Below are positions 36,112-48,200 of a stretch of DNA of 64,000 nt, piece after piece. Position 1 is the first letter of the stretch, and each line of letters starts with the position of its first letter. The stretch is from Viscum album (lineage: Eukaryota; Streptophyta; Magnoliopsida; Santalales; Viscaceae). The translations under genes and the position numbers were made by a program. The DNA is taken from positions 535,218,394-535,282,393 of the forward strand of contig OY728143.1 of NCBI GenBank assembly GCA_963277665.1, given 5' to 3'. The notes beneath the pieces are model-generated. The model had not been told where the DNA came from, searched no databases, and saw only the letters and a program-made list of their open reading frames with translations.

Positions 36112-36910
36112 GGATAGTAAACCAAAGGTTTGACCAAAATAAAAAATGTATGGGCATTCCTACGTATCATGTGAGGGCATGAATCAGGCCCTACATGATA
36201 CTTGAAATTTTGTGTAGTTTAAAATCATGCACTGTAGAAGAAGATGAAGGGGTTATATAGAAAATATAAATGGTGTGATAATGCATAATTGAAGTGAATG
36301 AGGATAAGAAAAGTCCACACTACCCCATATCAAACCCCGAGAAAAATCATGGGCCTTGAGATTGTAATGGTCAAGGGACCTAAGGATGGGCCACTTAAGA
36401 ATGGTTTAGGTGTCGCTACGTATCCCATAAGGATATGAATAAATCCATATAAAATTCATGAAATTTGGTGTAGTTTAACATCATGCGACATAGATGTAAA
36501 TTATTATATTCTAAGGTCATAGAGCTTAGACTGTAGATGCCCAGTTTAATGTCATGTGTGTTGGAATGAAGAGAAGAAAAAGAGAATCATTGTGTTTAAT
36601 AGTTGGGAGACCATGGCGATGGAAATAATGATAGAGGATAACTATTGAACATGTTCTCAACCCAGTACATGTATTGTGTGACATGAAATTAAAACAGACA
36701 TGTGATGGTTTCCACTTACTATCTTCGCAATGCGGTACCTATCTCAAACGTCATTCAATATCTTCTGTGACGTTGGACCAGAATGGTAGTTATGCCAAGA
36801 TTGTGTGAGACCCATCCATTATGGTGTAATTTTGGATTTGAATGATGGTAAGAGTTTAAATGAGGGGCATGCCGGGATCATGGTGGAACCCATGTAGTTT
36901 AATCTCTCGC
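36112..36910 (+). repeat. About 260-bp degenerate tandem array, right part
   Basis: The landmark GTGTAGTTTAA(C/A)ATCATG returns at 36,212, 36,468 and, more divergent, 36,892. Removing the Tekay element and one target duplication gives about 252 bp between the last left landmark (26,029) and 36,212, so the array was continuous before insertion. Confidence 0.8.
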
Positions 36911-37129
36911 GGTAAGGATGAAAAATATCTTAGTTTAAGGCCATAGATCTCAGACTATTTTGCAATTTATCATCATGTGGGATGAGTACTGGGTGGTTTT
37001 ACATCTTTAAACACAGATGGATAATGCATTTTTACATTGTGAAGTAATGAAAAAGTTGGTATTTCTATTAAAAATATTACATGAGGAATTTGGCATTGGT
37101 CGGAGGAGTAATACAGTCACATTCCAAAG

Positions 37130-38230
37130 TGACTAGAGAGTATTCTCTATTCAGGTAAACCTTGTAAGTGATAGGTGGTCCATCCCACTTAGACTCCTAC
37201 ATTGGTGGATTACTACCAAGTATCATTTTCATTCATAGGGCTCATACCATGTCACCATGAAGGAAAGAAAACAGATAAACATTCTTGTTGAATGATCTGG
37301 ATATCTTATTCCGATGCCTCTCTAAATTGTGAAAGGATCAGAGCATGTTCTAATCAAGGGATTAATGTTAAGAGAGATAAACTTATGTTACTCTTTATGA
37401 TGTCTCCTAATCATAGATTGTTGTGCGCAGTGAGGGTAATTGAATATTGATGGGAAGGACTGCATCTATTCCACACACTTGGGAATATAGAGTCACCTAG
37501 GTGGAATTATGATTCATTGTCCAGTAAGCCCAAAGTGAATTGGGGTGCTTTTCGATACTACTTTTCTTATTCTAACCAACCATCATTCATGGACTGTTAG
37601 ATAGGGTTTTTTGTAATTCCTTTATCTGAACATTTTCTTGTGCATAATAGCGAGTGGTATGATTAGAACGGATATTGAACTTGGCATACAATTTCTTCAA
37701 TTCACCAGCCAAAAAGTTGGTGTCATTATCAGTGAGTATAGCATGAGAGAATCTGAATCAATGGATGATATTATAGATCACGAAATCAATTTTGGAATGG
37801 GATTTATCATCCTTGATAGGAACCACATCTACCCACTTGGAAAAGAAATCTATAGCTGTCAGGGTGAACCTGCATTGGTGAGCTGTCGTATGTGGATATG
37901 TTCCCACGTCATCAGGCCCCCATACCACAAAGGGACAAGAGTACATGGTAGTATGGAAAATCTCTATAAGATGATACACAAAAATGGCATGGATCTTGCA
38001 TTCATTACACCTCTTGGAAAACTGGATATACTCATGCATCATGGTGGGCCAAAAATAGACCAACATTCATATCTAATGATAGAGTTTTGGCCCTGCCCGA
38101 TGAGCTCTGAAAGAACAACCATGAACTTAATGCATGACCTGGGGATCTCGTCTCCTTGAATGCGGTGGAGGAAAACACCATCATACCCACATTGTTTTAT
38201 GATCTCTTCAAGACTAGGATAAAAATAGAG
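37130..38230 (-). pseudogene. Tat integrase, broken
   Basis: The N-terminal zinc-binding part reads YFWPTMMHEYIQFSKRCNEC near 38,045, matching the YYWPTM...C..CQ pattern. The core follows: MWG(I/P)D-type WGPDDVGTYP (first Asp near 37,910), FTLTAIDFFSKWVD, then TDNDTNF (second Asp near 37,730) and NSLWAYWT..STQVTLYS and GIDAVLPI further down, close to SLWAYRTS..TGATPYSLVYGMEAVLP of relatives. An open piece of 102 codons (37,758-38,066) is the best preserved. The frame then changes and stops accumulate towards 37,130. Clearly retroviral-type integrase of the Tat/Athila branch, inactive. Confidence 0.88.
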
Positions 38231-38716
38231 GGTGAACTATATTTCATGTTGATAGACTAGCTCTCATTCGACGCGATTGGACAGGACAATACTAGGTTGG
38301 AGGTACTCGATCAAGGGAGTTGTCCAGCTTGGGGTTCCTTCCAGTACATTGGAAGGGGGTGTCAAAGGACTCATCATGGATGCACTGACGGTGAGATGGC
38401 TTACCTATTGTCTATCTCTATCATCTGAGGTGATAGGATGCAATGAACCTTTGATGCACCACATGAATAATCAATTCAAACAAGTCAAGATCTACAAGGC
38501 AGTTGGAAAGGTTTTCCCAGGCATCGGCTCGACTGTTCTGTAACTAGGGAACAAGACTGATCTCTGAAAGGGAAGGGAAATTGGCCATCAGCTGGCGAGT
38601 GCATTCTAACAATGGTGCGTGCCCTTGCTTCCTAAAAAGGCACCTTTGTTCTATTTGAAGACTATCTTAGAATTCCCCTTCACATGTAGATGAAGAACAT
38701 AAATCACGAGGGCAAA

Positions 38717-38902
38717 CTAAAAGCCATTGATGAGAGCCTGATACTCCACTTCATTATTGTTGTACCCTTCTAACAACAGGACTGAAAAGGGAAATATATC
38801 ATGTGTAGGCATGGTGAAAATGATACCTAGGCCTACCCTGTTATGTTTGGGATCATTGATCCATCTACCAGTCGGACTGCATGAAGAACCATTGAAGTGC
38901 AT
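38717..38902 (-). pseudogene. Second (archaeal-type) RNase H, Tat-specific
   Basis: It reads MHFNGSSCSPTG, then VGLGIIFTMP and NNNEVEYQALINGF. Relatives have FDGS...G.GAG.VL..P and NN.AEYEALI.GL, so the first catalytic Asp is Asn here, while the Glu of the VEYQAL segment remains. The tether upstream on minus (38,930-39,130) reads ASWIMILQ and DIRFVSQNVIKGTTLG, matching TARWLLLLSEFDI.Y...KAIKGQALA of Tat elements. Confidence 0.85.
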
Positions 38903-39159
38903 CTTTTAACTTGGCAGGGCTTGATCCACTGAGAGGATTTCCCCATCTATGAATTCATGGTCTATTGACTACTCTATTGGAAGTGGATGAGTGGAAATAA
39001 TTTTTCCCAGTGTCGTCCCCTTGATAACATTTTGGGAAACAAACCTGATGTCAACCTATTGAAGAATCATTATCCACGAAGCTATACGACCAATCAATAT
39101 TGGACAATACTAAATGTAATTTAGTGGATTGACCCAGGATACCAGCTATATCTCATTGT

Positions 39160-39510
39160 GTTACAAGTAATGTGACAACTTTTTCACAGTGAATACCATT
39201 GCATGGAAGCTCATCTTAATAGAGTAATATCTGATATCTGTATTGAAGAGAAAAATGTTGAGATAATTTAAATTAATATTTGTTCCCTCATTATTCTTCT
39301 GGGTGAGAATGGAACAAAGGGATCGTTCCATCATTGGGACATAATGGAACAGCGGCTTCCCGGAGATAGGTGGCATTAGTTTTGTAGGTGGTAGTAGATA
39401 CTACAAGATTTCCACAAAAGCAATTTGGCACTCCTCCCCCACAGATAATTGAATCCTTTCTTCTTGATCTAGGAAAAGGGATTAGAATTTCCATATAGAT
39501 TTGCAATGAA
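39160..39510 (-). pseudogene. RT-linked RNase H, Tat type
   Basis: Reads PPISGKPLFHYVPMMERSL, then RYYSIKMSFHAMVFTVKKL and SHYL, close to P..GKPLYLYLAVSE.AVSAVL and RY...EK.ALALV...+KLR.Y of Tat elements. The position of the usual catalytic Asp is not acidic, as is common for this domain in Tat elements, where the second RNase H is thought to compensate. Confidence 0.8.
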
Positions 39511-39554
39511 TTGTCATATGTAGGGAAAGAGGACTTGAAAACCTCAGAGTTCCT

Positions 39555-39965
39555 GAAGGTTTCATGGAGGATGCATATAGATGATAGCCCTGATGTTCTC
39601 TAGGTCAATATCAATGTCTATGTATCTAACAACGAAGTTGGGAAATATTGCCGAGGTGACCCAGAATGAACATTTCATGGGATTCATCATCAGGTGGTGG
39701 GAATTGAGGAAGTGAAACATTATCTCAAGATCTGTGAGATGGTCCTGGTGCTAGAGGGATTTGACCACCAGGTCATCCATGTAGCATTCCATCAATGAGC
39801 TAAGGATCATATCAAATATGAAGTGCATGGCATGCTGCTAGTTAGATCTTTCATTTTTCAGACCGAAAGGTATTACCTGGTAGCATAAGGTTCCTTGCAA
39901 TTCCATAAAGTCAGTGGGCTCTTCACCCTCAGGGTCCATTCAGATTTCATGTCAATAATCCCAAA
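39555..39965 (-). pseudogene. Tat reverse transcriptase, C-terminal part only
   Basis: Reads CYQVIPFGLKN, then the catalytic CYMDDLVVKS with YMDD at 39,772-39,783 intact, followed by DHLTDLEIMFHFLN, MNPMKCSFWVTSA and NLQEL. The family pattern is PFGLKNAG.TYQR.M...VYVDDM(V/I)VKS...HL.DL...F..L......NP.KC.FGV.SG. Stops (for example one 30 codons before YMDD region's end and one just after VKSL) break it. The fingers part of RT is missing to the right of 39,965. Confidence 0.88.
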
Positions 39966-40810
39966 AACCTATGTGACTTTTATGTAGTATAGGATATTTT
40001 GTATTGGTAGAAAAGGGATTCTTTATAGGATGAAATCCTTGTATTAATAGAATTTTTTATGTCAGTTGGAATAATAATATATATAATAAAATGATAGCAT
40101 ATAAAAAATTCATAGACCTCTCATATTGTATGGAAAGGGACTATAATATGGGAATATTATTAACTGAATCATATTTCTCTATTCATATAACACTACATTA
40201 TTGAGAATGGAATCTAAACATTAACTATTAACATTCAAGAATATTCCATAATTATCATAAATTGAAAATTCATATGATAAGACATATAAGAGAACAAATG
40301 GTGCATCTATAAGATAAATACAAGAGTAGGAAACACATTACTCATTCATTGTCTCACGTATGCATAAATCTATGAATGCATGTGGAGTTTCCCCCATGGA
40401 TATATAAAGAGGAAGTTCACATTGGAATGATTTTTAATTATTTTCTCTTCCCTCTTATAAATTTCCTATAAAATAATTCTCTCCAACTCCATCGTTTGTT
40501 ACTTGAGGCACTTTCATACTGTGGTCACATGGAGGGCCTTTTAGAAGTATCATATGATTTCGATCATCGCATAGACACGTCGTAGAGGAATGAAACTGTT
40601 TGAATTTCTTAGTGATCATCATCAATATTTGATAAAAATACTACACTACCTGTCATATTTTATGTAATGTATATGTTCATTATTTAACAACAAGAAAACT
40701 ATTCTCTATGGGTGTTACGTTCAATCAATAATAATTTTAATAACCCCAAAATGATTCTTAAGGCATTATATAAACCCTAATGAATTTTTGTGGCACAATA
40801 ATTTTCAGAA
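39966..40810. other. AT-rich region with a possible old solo LTR
   Basis: Between about 40,060 (TGTCAGTTGGAAT) and 40,690 (ATTTAACA) the layout resembles a copia-type LTR: an AT-rich U3, a TATA-like TATATAAAGAGG at 40,401 and a downstream pyrimidine-rich CTTCCCTCTTATAAATTTCC stretch. No target duplication and no partner LTR were found, so this is only a candidate. Confidence 0.3.
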
Positions 40811-40975
40811 TAGCCATTTATTTATTTATTTATTTAATATTAATTTATTTTTATTGATTATTGATTATTATTTACTGATTAATTTTTAATTTTTATTTTT
40901 TATTTTTTATTTTTTATTTATTATTATTAAATATTATTTATTATTTTTTATTTTTTATTTATTATAAATGTCCCA
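40811..40975. repeat. Low-complexity (TTTAT)n/(TTTTTA)n tract
   Basis: About 160 bases made only of TTTAT, TTTTTA and TTATTA repeats. Confidence 0.9.
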
Positions 40976-41800
40976 CACCAATGATGTGAAATGATTTTTT
41001 ATGAATCCCCAGTTGATATTTTATTTACCTATTTATGGAATATAGTGCATGCCCAAGGGTCAATCTCACAAGGAGGCCTTTTACAACACACTATCTTTTT
41101 ATTTAAAATATTATAATATAAATGATTTAAAACTATATTACAAAATGAGGGGTTTTTGAAAAATGTAGTGTATATATATATATGTGTAATAAAAAATAGA
41201 TTGGAGATTGAAAAATAAAGTAAAATTTTCTTAGGGGTCATGGTGATTTAAATAATTATTCTCAAATGGTTCCAAATATTTAATTCAATGAAACAATCCA
41301 AAAATGTTACACAATACCATCTAGTTTGAATTTTAATCACTCCAAAATGATAAATCTTGATACAAAGAAATTCTTTTCCTAAAGTCATCTAGGAGAGATA
41401 TTCAGAAACCACCACTACTCATTCTACACACCACCATAAGCATGAATAATATAGTGAGGGGAAGGATGACTGATACATTAGAAAAAGAATTCAAACATTA
41501 TAGAAAATGGGGAGATTTCTCATCATATTAAATTTAATCATCACCAAAATTCTTATAAGTGGATAAAGAAAATGGATTTAAGCACAAGAAACTCAATTAA
41601 TCCAATCATCCCTCCCTCGATAAACATTGAGGTTAGATATCAATTTTTAGTGGAGTGCGTAAGGGAAAATTTTCATAGAATGCATACAATAAAAAGAAAA
41701 TGAGGGTTTAAGGATATGAAGAAGATATAATATTTAAAAAGTAGAATAATATTACAAAAAATAAAATCCTAAAAACTTACTAAAAATTATCTACTATGTT
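40976..41800. other. AT-rich stretch, nothing recognised
   Basis: No gene or clear repeat. The 70-codon minus open frame at 41,029-41,241 includes a translated TA microsatellite and is spurious. Confidence 0.5.
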
Positions 41801-41804
41801 TTCT

Positions 41805-41975
41805 AAATAATTATGTTAAAATGTTATATTCATCGCCCAACCTAGTTACACCCTGCCCTTGCTCACCTATAACTACTCTATTAAAACAATCATATAAATA
41901 TTTGTATGGGAATGATTTGAACCCCCTACGTCTTGGTTATTCAGAAAACCCTTAACCACTACAATATGCCTCACA
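41805..41975 (-). mobile_element. tRNA-derived SINE-like fragment
   Basis: On the minus strand GGCATATTGTAGTGGTTAAGG (41,950-41,970) resembles a tRNA D-arm/A box, and GGGGGTTCAAATC (41,913-41,925) resembles a T-arm/B box, with about 26 bases between them as in pol III promoters. A body with AGCAAGGGCAGGGTGTAAC and GGTTGGGCGATG follows to about 41,830. The anticodon arm does not fold properly, so this is not a functional tRNA. A SINE or tRNA pseudogene is the best reading. Confidence 0.5.
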
Positions 41976-42190
41976 TTATAGAACTAAACAGACCCAAGAA
42001 CCTGTCGATATAGTGCAAGGCATAAGTAATGTGCCTTTGGTCTAGGATGTGTGGGCCTTTAGGTCATCAAATGGTGGAACTTTGGGATATAAAATTTTAT
42101 AGGTTAGCTTTGTAGTGGACATGCCTTAGAGGGGGTGTGATCTATTTTTTCTAGCCTAGAGGTATGTGTGTGTTGATTCATTTTGTATAC

Positions 42191-43760
42191 CACTTGTGAC
42201 CTTAAATAATATATATATTCATTGATAAATAAATGTAAATATCTTTGTATGGGTATATATATATTTATCGATTATTTTTGAATTCATTCATATAAAAATA
42301 TGATAATATATAAATATATATACATATATCAACATAATAAATATAAATGTATTTAATTTTAAGTGTATTTCAATAAATATATAAAAATAAATAAATATAT
42401 ATATATATATATACACATAAATAAAATTTGATATATATATATATATACACTCTGAAAGTATTTATATAAATTTTTAAAATATAAATACATTTAAATATAT
42501 ATATATATACATACATAAATATAAATATATATAAATATCATTAAATAGATAAATTAATAAAATAATTCATATAAATATTTAAAAATATTTATATAATTAA
42601 ATAATGTTATATTTATCTATATAAAGGAACTTAAATTTACATAAATATATTTTTATATTTATATATATACATATCTATCTATATATATCTACATAAAATA
42701 TATAAATATAAATAAATATAAATGCTTTTTATTATATATATATACGTACATATAAATATACATAAATATAAAAAAAATGAATAATAATATCTATTAGAAA
42801 TGGTAATTATAAAAAAGTATGCATAATTATATATATAGACACATAGTGATATATACACACAAGCGCATAATATATATACATATATTTATAAATACACACA
42901 AATAAAAATAAATTCATATAAATACAAATAAATACATTTAAATATAAATTATTTTATTTATTCTCTATAAGTTTCAGTAAACATATTTACATAATTTTAT
43001 ATAAATACATATCCATATAATTTAATATAAATATTTACAAGTGTATAAATATTTCCTCGTAATATAAAAAAAATCTTATAAATTCATATAAATATATATT
43101 AATACCTATAAATATATATAAATCCAAATAAATATATATAAAATTACAAATATATAAAATGAATCAAATATATTTATTAAATATAATTATATATTTAAAA
43201 ATATAAAAATACACACATTGATATATTTGTGTGTGTGCATATAATTTTTTATATATATTTTCACGTTATATATATAAATATATATTCATATTTCTTAATA
43301 TCTAGAAATATATATAAATATAGAAATACATAAATATGCATAAATATATGTTACTACATTTATATAATTTAATATATTTATATATATATATATATGTATT
43401 TGTATGTATTTATATAAAAACATTTATAAATATTTATAAACACACACACGAAGACATATACCCATAAAATATGAATTAATATACGTAAATATCTAAAAAT
43501 ATACTCAAATTTACATCAATAAATAAATATAACTAGAATTATATATTACTATAAAATCATTACATTGATATATATATATATATAAACATACATATATATA
43601 TATAATTTTGTATAATTATATATATATAAACATGTATAAATACAAAAATATGTATACATATAATTATATATATCATAATATATAAACACCAATACAATAT
43701 ATATATAAATATTGAAATATATATAAATATATATAAAAAATAAAAATATTAATCATTAAT
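42191..43760. repeat. 1.5-kb TA-rich low-complexity block
   Basis: Almost entirely A and T, built from ATATAT, ATAAATAT and ACATATAT runs, with a few CACACA stretches (for example near 43,440). There is no single fixed period. Nothing codes here. Confidence 0.95.
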
Positions 43761-46700
43761 AATTAAAAATGATAAAATAAATTATAGTTTATATTTTTTT
43801 ACTAAAAATTTACAATACATATTTATTTAAAATTTGAAATAATAAATGAAGATTGATTATACATATTAATTGCAATTTATTAATTATTAAATATAAAATA
43901 TTATATAATTAATATTTGGTTATTTTTTATTAGTAATTATAAACAAGAAATTAAAAATACTATTAATAATAATAAAATTTAACTATTATTAATTTCAGTA
44001 GGATTTTTTAGCAAATGATTTACAAAATTTTTTAAACAGAAAATTAATTTTTCAGATATAATGACTTTTTAAATGTAGATAAAAACTACCTCTATATTGC
44101 GGTGATTTATAATAAGAATCCTCTATATAATTTATAATCTAAAACTAACACCAAAAAAATAAAAACGAAACATTTAACAATGTCTTTAAAACGTAGTGGT
44201 AAACACTATTTTCAAACATTGTTTTTCAAATATTATATATTTTATAAGAGATTTTAGATTTTCAGATGAGGGGAAAATTGGGAATGAGGATTCTAATGTA
44301 TAACTTTACAAAAATAAATTATTATTTCGTACTTAAAAACACATTAAAATTTATTATTTTACTCTCTTTACAGTACTTGATCATTATGAATTAGAAATAA
44401 ATCAATTTACCTTTTAAAAAAATCATTTTCACTATTTCTAAATTATTATTAAACCCTTATAGAAGTAATAATAAGTTTTATTCAAGGATTTTAAGCCTAT
44501 AAATACTCCATAATTAGCTTTATCTTCTTATTTCCCATGACTTCATTCTTTATTTTGGATATAACATTTACTCCTCACCAATCTAAAGTGTTTCAAAATC
44601 AGAATCCTTTAATGAAATATATTTTATATATTTTTATACTCTCTCATATTTAACAAGAAAAATATCTATGTGTAAACTAACACATACAAGGCCTCTTTTA
44701 AAAACTGGTGTTAAATTTTGTTTTCAATTAGTAATTTTTTTTTCCATGAAATTCACAATATTACTTCCAGATTCAATAATTCTATTTTTTTAAATTGTAC
44801 TCACTAAATTTCCCTCATGTTTAATAAAATATTTTTCAAGATATTTCTCCTCAAATATTTTCATGTGCATTTTTTTATTATCTAATCTTTGAATTTTTTT
44901 TGACCTTCTAGTTTAGTTGATAGCTCACATATATAAATAAATGATGTAATCTATGAATTCCTTTTATGGTTTGTATTAATATAATGATATTCATCCTTCT
45001 ATATTTATCCTTAATGGCTTTTACTGATCTATCACCTCTTTTTTTGAGGAGTATAAATGGGTGACACCAATCAACATGAATAATGTATTGTAAATTTGAT
45101 ACACTTTTCTTATTTTATAGATAGATAATTCACAACATCTTCCCTCTTATACAAGAATCGAAAGTATTTTAATAAACATTTAACAAATTTTGAATATTGG
45201 TTGTAAACTTTAGAATATAAATTTTTCCACTTGTTTTTCTATAATATAACCCTGTATTTAATTCTACATACTATTCCCCTCATGCACCATTTGAATACAA
45301 GAATTCTATATTTTGTTCAACATTTTATAAACTGAAATTCATTAATTTTCATTTCATCAATGAATTTAATTCCTCTACATTGATTAAATATCCCTTCTAA
45401 TTGAAGATTACTTTTAGTATACAGTTTCAAAATTATGTTATACAAAAGATATTGTTTTTATGTACATATACATATATCAGTTAGATTTCCTCAATACATT
45501 ACTTTAATGACTCGACATTTGATATAATTTGATTCTCAAAGTTATATCATTGAAAAGCTAACCATTATATCAATATAAGGCATAAAATTATTTAAAAACT
45601 CATATTCTATGTCATGCATGATGAATCTCTATAATCAATAATTCATATAACACTATTCTTTACCTCTATAAGTGAAATTATAACTTAGATAGTTTTCTTG
45701 TTATCTTTATGTTTCTAAAATTATTATTCTTGTCCAGTTGATAAAACTGTGATTCTTATATAATATAGTACAATATTAACCATGAAAAACATTTATTCTT
45801 AATCACATAATGTGAGAAAATTTATTCCTAATGGAATCATCTCTACTTATTTCCCTTCCATTCCCTTTAAAAAATTATAACTCTTTTCAAATTTTTATTT
45901 TCTAATAATATTTTTCATTATGAATAAAGTATGAGAAATAAAACCAATATATATAAAAATAATTTCTTATTTGATATGAATGAAATGCTAGTATCCACCT
46001 TTTTATTAATTCAGTACCTCCCCCTTTATATATTTCCTCAACTCTATGAAATTTGTAAATGCCCAACCAAGAGAATCTAAAAATGGGAACATCATTATAT
46101 GGAAATGTTTTCAACACTAACACCACCTATTTGGAACTACCATGTTGCTTCTTGTTTTTTATGAACCATCGATTATTTCAAGTTTTCAAAAAACATTTCA
46201 TTTTCATTTTCTATCAGATTTTTTAACCCATATTTATATGTTTCATGTTTTAAAACCATCCAAAGATTTACACATATTATTATGTCTTTTGTCACTCAAA
46301 AGAATCTTGATAATTTTATTACACATTCATCCCCAATTTTTTTTCTTTGTTTAAGAATATCCTAAATACACATTTATATTTAAATCATTCTGTTTTACAT
46401 CAACTTCAACATTCAATCTTAGGGTTTCCACTAATTCATCAATAGAATAAATTTTATTTTTTTGTTCCCGTATAGAAGAGTTTTGTTTATTTATAACCCT
46501 AACATTAGCCAAATTTTTATTCCTAGAATCCATTACCATACTAAAATAATCATGAATATTTGATTATTCGACCATAATATTCTCTAACTGAGCAGTTTTG
46601 GCTTTGGTTTTTTTAATATTCTATAAATAATTCTTGAAGAAGAAAAAAATTTTGTCATTTTTTCATTGTATTTCATGATCCTAATTACACCTCAAGGATA

Positions 46701-48200
46701 ACTATAAGATTGAAAAATCCAACTAGTTTATATCCTTGTTATATTTCATAATATGTATTCCCTTTTTCCTCCCTCATATCATCTTATAAATAAAATTGGA
46801 ACTCCATCAATAATTTCTCTTGTAAAACCCCATCATTATCTTCATCATTTTTATAATCTAATAAATTCTGATGAAAATTATTACCAAATTTACTTCTGTT
46901 TATGAATTTTTATTTATTATAATATTTGATAATAATATCCCATAGTGTCCCTCATTATTTTCATTCAAAACTAAAAGAAAGGTGAATGTAAATTATATTA
47001 TTGATAAAAGAAAATCATAACATGCAGTCCATACTTTCTTAGGATCCTTTGATCATTCTGTCCACATGTGATAAGAATTTATCACTGGAATAATAGTATA
47101 TAAATTCACATTCATTGATAACAAACATCAATAAATATTTGAATTTTGTATCATTGGGTGAATAACTCGAAATTTTTGCAATCTTCAGAAATATTCTATA
47201 TAAAATCATGCCATATTGTATATCATCCAGTGAAACCTCCTCTAAATTTCATTCCACAATCCCTAAAACCTTTCAAATTCCAAAAGTATAAAGTATATCA
47301 AATTGTTTCTTTACTATATTCACATAATTGATTTAACCACCAAAAACATGGTTATATGAAATAAAATTAATTATTTAGTTTAAGAAACAATATATTATTT
47401 CATTTTGATATATTTTATAATCATCAAGCTTCTCATGAAAAAATTAAAAAACATGGTTAGTAAACATTATTTGTTTCTATATAAATATTGAATAAAATTT
47501 TCCCTGTATTTCCTTTAAAATTTTGAAAATAATTACATTTACGTAGATCATATTTGGAAATACTATTTAAATACAACAAGCCTTTATAGGTGGTCAATTC
47601 CTAGGAGAATTAGAATTTTTGAAATGGTGAGAGGATCATTTAGGAATTAAGAATTCATATCAAAATTTTAAAAGTTATAGCATCTCTATTTCATGTTTTT
47701 GGATATGAATTAATAACTAGATGGTTCCCAGAGCATTCAACTAGGTCATGGGTACTAAGTGTTAAATTTAGGATGTTTTGGGGGAATTATACCAAGTTGC
47801 ATGATTTGGTGAACACAATTTAGGGGAAACTGTGCAGTTCCCAGAGTGTGTGGATACTTCTGGTTCATTTTATAATTTCCATGGTTGGTAATTATAGTTT
47901 TCAAATGGATAAGGATTATCCACAATGATTGGATTCTAAACTGTATGGGTTAATTTTGTCTTGGTTCATGGTTCATGATTGGTTCATGGTTTCAAAAAAA
48001 ATATAAACCCATCTATTTAGGTATAAAGGGGTTTTTCATAGTTATACCACCATTTTAAAACATTTCCATCCTAAATATTTATAGTTTTTTGGGATGGATA
48101 GTGTCATCTACATGGTTTTAAAACTATTTGTAAATCCATTTAGACAAACATTATGCCCTACTATTATTAATACCAATGGAAAATGATCACTTTACTGATG
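43761..48200. other. AT-rich region with an unrecognised minus-strand peptide-like stretch
   Basis: Between about 44,930 and 47,330 the minus strand has runs that read more like protein than chance. Examples are WLGIYKFHRVEEIYKGGG and ELIKRWILAFHSYQIRNYF in the open piece 45,902-46,126, IYSIDELVETLRLNVEVDV in 46,351-46,539, and EVSLDDIQYGMILYRIFLKI near 47,230. They lie in several frames with many stops. I recognise no family motif. It could be an old retroelement, an integrated viral remnant, or chance in AT-rich DNA. Confidence 0.25.

Larger units (their letters stand above)
37130..39965 (-). mobile_element. Tat-lineage Ty3/gypsy pol fragment, 5'-truncated
   Basis: On the minus strand the order is RT (39,965-39,555), RT-linked RNase H (39,510-39,160), a second, archaeal-type RNase H (38,902-38,717) and integrase (38,230-37,130). 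The double RNase H is the hallmark of the plant Tat lineage (Ogre, Retand and relatives). The N-terminal part of RT, protease, gag and 5' LTR are absent: retroelement-like sequence stops abruptly near 39,965 and AT-rich DNA follows. All domains are frame-broken. Its 3' flank (lower coordinates) leads into the 260-bp tandem array. Confidence 0.88.

Noticed and set aside
37638..38159. 173-codon open frame on +
   Set aside because: Antisense shadow of the Tat integrase, whose motifs are on minus.
41914..41970. Functional tRNA gene on minus
   Set aside because: A and B boxes are visible but the anticodon and acceptor arms do not pair, so it is listed as SINE-like.
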